Assembly (NCBI RefSeq): GCF_007846095.1
Contig: NZ_VOEI01000002.1
Coordinates: 248,001-312,000 of the forward strand
DNA: 64,000 nucleotides
Source: Mucilaginibacter achroorhodeus
GTDB lineage: Bacteria; Bacteroidota; Bacteroidia; Sphingobacteriales; Sphingobacteriaceae
Direction: 5' to 3'
Under the pieces are notes generated by a model, which was given only the letters and a program-made list of their open reading frames with translations, was not told the origin of the DNA and ran no database searches. Both the position numbers and the translations under genes were made by a program. This document shows positions 63,671 through 64,000 of the stretch, in pieces. Numbering within the stretch: position 1 is the stretch's first letter; every line of letters begins with the position of its first letter.

Positions 63671-64000
63671 TATTCGGTAATTGCGGTCGATTCGGTCAGT
63701 TCCAGGTTGGCTGCCAATGCCTTTTCAATGATGTCTATTTTACCCTTAACCAGTGGTACCGCATCCACGCCTATAAAGAAATGCACAGGGGGTTGTTCTT
63801 GTTTGCTTAACTCAATAAATACGTTTGCAGCCTTTTTGGGGTCATTAGGCTGATTGCCACTGATCTCGTTCAGGTGCTGTGCTTCTACCTCGCGGGCGTT
63901 CACATAGGCATCTATGGCCTCGGCCGGTAGCATGGCTGAATTTTTTTCCAAAAAGCTGGTACGGAAATAACCAGGGTAAACCAGCGTGGTATGCACACCG
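63670..64000 (-). CDS. SDR-family oxidoreductase, partial (C-terminus)
   Basis: About 110 C-terminal residues of a short-chain dehydrogenase run in from the window edge. The segment HTTLVYPGYFRTSFLEK is the SDR strand 6 motif (V-x-PG-x-x-x-T) of the Rossmann fold, and the remainder (KKAANVFIELSKQEQPPVHFFIGVDAV) is typical of the C-terminal part of DltE/oxidoreductase SDRs. The N-terminal NAD(P)-binding and catalytic Tyr-x-x-x-Lys are outside the window. The frame is still open at base 64000. Confidence 0.82.
   Translation of the reverse strand, partial: GVHTTLVYPGYFRTSFLEKNSAMLPAEAIDAYVNAREVEAQHLNEISGNQPNDPKKAANVFIELSKQEQPPVHFFIGVDAVPLVKGKIDIIEKALAANLELTESTAITE

Noticed and set aside
1..64000. 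CRISPR arrays, tRNA and rRNA genes
   Set aside because: No regularly spaced repeats and no recognisable tRNA or rRNA sequence were seen. A tRNA scan would be needed for certainty.

Overview
The window comes from a member of the Bacteroidota, most likely a Sphingobacteriaceae relative such as Mucilaginibacter or Pedobacter. This is inferred from TAnnTTTG-type -7 promoter boxes, a TonB-dependent receptor with a carboxypeptidase-like N-terminal domain, LytTR regulators, a Bacteroidetes-type conjugative transposon (TraE to TraM, DUF1896, a methylase-helicase) and GG-leader peptides. No rRNA, tRNA or CRISPR array was recognised.

Layout. 0-1 kb: a cut secreted protein, a small hypothetical gene, a tiny ORF with a terminator and a possible three-way-junction RNA. 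1-5.7 kb: a defence-like island with an HTH regulator, an RloC-like anticodon nuclease with a zinc-hook motif, a decayed gene and a stand-alone HsdR-N-like nuclease. 5.8-17.8 kb: a minus-strand operon holding an OmpA protein, two TerD proteins, a proline-tailed protein, a 1294-aa actin/Hsp70-like ATPase, a tubulin/FtsZ-like protein, a small membrane protein, a vWA-like lipoprotein and TerC, with three small genes upstream. 17.9-23.6 kb: an RRM protein, a TPR sensor kinase with a NarL-type regulator, small genes and a PAS kinase.

23.7-38.4 kb is a peptide natural-product (RiPP) locus. It encodes three paralogous GG-leader, four-cysteine precursors, a radical SAM/SPASM maturase, a C39-peptidase ABC exporter, a TonB-dependent receptor, a secreted HEFNH metalloprotease, two LytTR response regulators, a LytS-type histidine kinase, a full-length LanB dehydratase and an unannotated cysteine-free, Thr-rich 43-aa peptide. 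Each of the three precursor genes has, just upstream, a direct repeat resembling a LytTR binding site (9 bp, about 12 bp spacer, 9 bp), so the local two-component proteins probably switch the peptides on.

39-42 kb: two hypothetical genes and an IS630-like transposase. 42.2-59.7 kb: a GC-rich, incomplete conjugative-transfer module (TraE, TraF, TraG, three TraI-like paralogues, TraJ, TraK, TraM) with a 1858-aa methylase-helicase. TraN and later genes, the relaxase and the coupling protein are not in the window, and the block ends in small DNA-binding or replication-like genes. 59.8-64 kb: an S1/P1 nuclease with an extra C-terminal domain, small genes, a strong bidirectional terminator, an AraC regulator, an Atu4866-family protein and a cut SDR oxidoreductase.

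The strongest candidates for undescribed biology are the tubulin-like/actin-like/TerD/TerC operon and the RiPP locus with its LytTR boxes and unusual cysteine-free LanB-linked peptide.
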